Origin: Zygnema circumcarinatum
Taxonomy: Eukaryota > Streptophyta > Zygnematophyceae > Zygnematales > Zygnemataceae
Assembly: GCA_037447605.1 (NCBI GenBank)
Contig: CM074822.1
Coordinates: forward strand, 1,043,896 to 1,064,534
Direction of reading: 5' to 3'
DNA length: 20,639 nucleotides
Positions within the stretch are counted from its first letter, which is position 1. Every line of letters starts with the position of its first letter. Positions 19,533-20,639 of this stretch are shown here, one piece after another. Both the position numbers and the translations under genes were made by a program. Under the pieces are notes generated by a model. That model ran no database searches, was not told where the DNA came from, and worked only from the letters and a program-made list of their open reading frames with translations.

Positions 19533-19684
19533 ATGCTGCGGTTAATTAAAGACGTCCACGAGGCCGAAAAGGCTTCAGACGTGGCTACTATCTCATTGGG
19601 AACGGTGGGAAATTCGAAATCAGACCCTCTCGCACCAAAGGGCTTCAACTCGGCAGCCATCGATGCTCCTCCCAGACACTCCCG
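19533..19684 (+). CDS. Putative first exon of an unidentified gene (partial)
   Basis: An ATG in the context GAAAAAATG opens a 50-codon exon starting MLRLIKDVHEAEKASDVATI and ending APPRHSR, followed by a consensus donor (CCCG|GTAACC). Base and codon composition is that of ordinary coding sequence, unlike the CT tracts on both sides. The upstream module (18390-18600) resembles that of paralogue 2, so this may be the first exon of a further family member. Against this, it ends in phase 2 whereas first exons of the three paralogues end in phase 1, and no residues align clearly. No function is assigned. The rest of the gene would lie beyond the right edge. Confidence 0.4.
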
Positions 19685-19869
19685 GTAACCATATCTCCCT
19701 CCCTATCTCCCTCAACCTCTCGGTTTTCCACTTATATACTCGTAACACTCCTCACAGTGCACCTGAAAGATCATCAACTCACGTGTTTCTCACGCCATCA
19801 CTCATCCTCCTCCTTCCTCTAACTAAACAATCCCTCGTCCTCTCCCCGTACCATCCTTCCACGCACTAA

Positions 19870-20639
19870 CCCTTCCCTCGCCCTCTCCCTCCCCTCCCCC
19901 TCCCCCTCCCCCCTCCCCCTCCCCCTCCCCTCCCCCTCCCCACCTCCCCTCCCCCTCCCCCTCCCCCCTCCCCTCCCCCTCCCCCTCCCCTCCCCCTCCC
20001 CCTCCCCCTCCCCCTCCCCCTCCCCCTCCCCCTCCCCTCCCCCTCCCCTCCCCTCCCCCTCCTCCCCTCCCCCCTCCCCTCCCCCTCCCCCTCCCCCTCC
20101 CCCTCCTCCCCTCCCCCTCCCCTCCCCCTCCCCCTCCTCCCCTCCCCCTCCCCCTCCCCTCCCCCCTCCCCTCCCCTCCCCCTCCCCTCCCCCTCCCCCT
20201 CCCCTCCCCCTCCCCCTCCCCTCCCCCTCCCCCTCCCCCTCCCCTCCCCCTCCCCCTCCCCCTCCCCCCTCCCCTCCCCCTCCCCTCCCCTCCCCCTCCC
20301 CCTCCTCCCCTCCCCTCCCCCTCCCCCTCCTCCCCTCCCCCTCCCCCTCCCCTCCCCTCCCCCTCCCCCTCCCCTCCCCTCCCCCTCCTCCCCTCCCCTC
20401 CCCCTCCCCCTTTCCCTTCTCCTTCCTTTTCCTCCTTCTTCTCCCCCTCCCCCTCCCCCTCCCCTCCCTCCTCCTCTCCCCCTCCCCTCCCCCTCTCCCT
20501 CCCCCCCTCCCCCCTCCCCCTCCCCTCCCCCCTCCCCTCCCCTCCCCCTCCCCCTCCCCCTTTCCCTTCTCCTTCCTTTTCCTCCTTCTTCTCCCCTCCC
20601 CTCCCCCTCCCCTCCCCCCTCCCCCTCCTCACCCCTCCC
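19870..20639. repeat. Near-pure pyrimidine C-rich tract (about 770 bp)
   Basis: The plus strand is made almost only of CCCCTCC/CCCTCC units with hardly any purines, continuing to the window edge. The minus strand consists of G-runs of three to six separated by A, the pattern that can form G-quadruplexes, and the duplex can form triplex DNA. A 36-bp T-rich interruption (TTTCCCTTCTCCTTCC and onward) occurs twice, at 20411-20446 and 20561-20596, exactly 150 bp apart, showing a larger duplication. It may lie in an intron of the gene starting at 19533. A 269-codon minus-strand frame through it is a Gly/Glu/Arg artefact. Confidence 0.9.

Noticed and set aside
19823-20632. 269-codon minus-strand open frame rich in Gly, Glu and Arg
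   Set aside because: It arises because a C/T-only strand lacks stop codons in its complement. It has no amino-acid diversity, start context or splice structure.
19870-20639. Telomeric repeat
   Set aside because: The tract has no constant unit of telomere type; C-run lengths vary irregularly and coding sequence lies on its left with no sign of a chromosome end.

Overview
This is a nuclear window from a eukaryote, most likely a green alga or a streptophyte. Every recognisable gene is split by short spliceosomal introns (about 100-550 nt, nearly all GT-AG). One gene encodes a secreted expansin, a family centred on the green lineage. The non-coding DNA carries very long purine/pyrimidine (GA/CT) tracts, many of them inside introns. 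I see no bacterial operon structure, rRNA, tRNA or CRISPR. The species cannot be fixed from the sequence.

Layout. Positions 1-870 hold GA-rich repeats and an inverted copy of a promoter-like module. Positions 1055-5235 hold a five- or six-exon expansin gene (minus strand, 2331-3827) bracketed by two long inverted-repeat arms (1055-1970 and 4550-5235). From 5617 to 17234 lie three complete paralogues of one multi-pass membrane protein, here called paralogues 1, 2 and 3. Paralogue 1 is on the minus strand (5617-8193), paralogue 2 on the plus strand (10515-13126) and paralogue 3 on the minus strand (14440-17234), so they alternate head-to-head and tail-to-tail. Each has seven coding exons. Exon sizes are almost invariant (203, 201/198, 327, 200, 159 nt for exons 2-6) and all intron phases are identical. 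Exon 1 and the C-terminal exon vary. The pattern of an IPG-L-FYLNQ-(Y/F)-R block, a second hydrophobic hairpin and an NPLGxDxxDIPVF motif resembles the bestrophin/UPF0187 anion-channel superfamily. That family call is an inference.

The 780-bp region upstream of paralogue 2 is repeated in inverted orientation at 95-870 and more weakly in direct orientation at 18390-18600. The first copy ends where a minus-strand gene would begin off the left edge. The third lies upstream of a plausible first exon at 19533-19684. Together these suggest a tandem/inverted cluster of related genes that extends past both edges. The modules are rich in palindromic ACGT boxes (GCCACGTGGC, TGACGTCA) and CCAAT-type boxes.

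Other elements are two abutting MITE-like inverted-repeat elements at 13597-13953, an imperfect 36-bp tandem array at 18877-19065, and a nearly pure pyrimidine tract of about 770 bp (19870-20639) with an internal 150-bp duplication. Exon boundaries were derived by hand from frame, splice consensus and comparison of the three paralogues.
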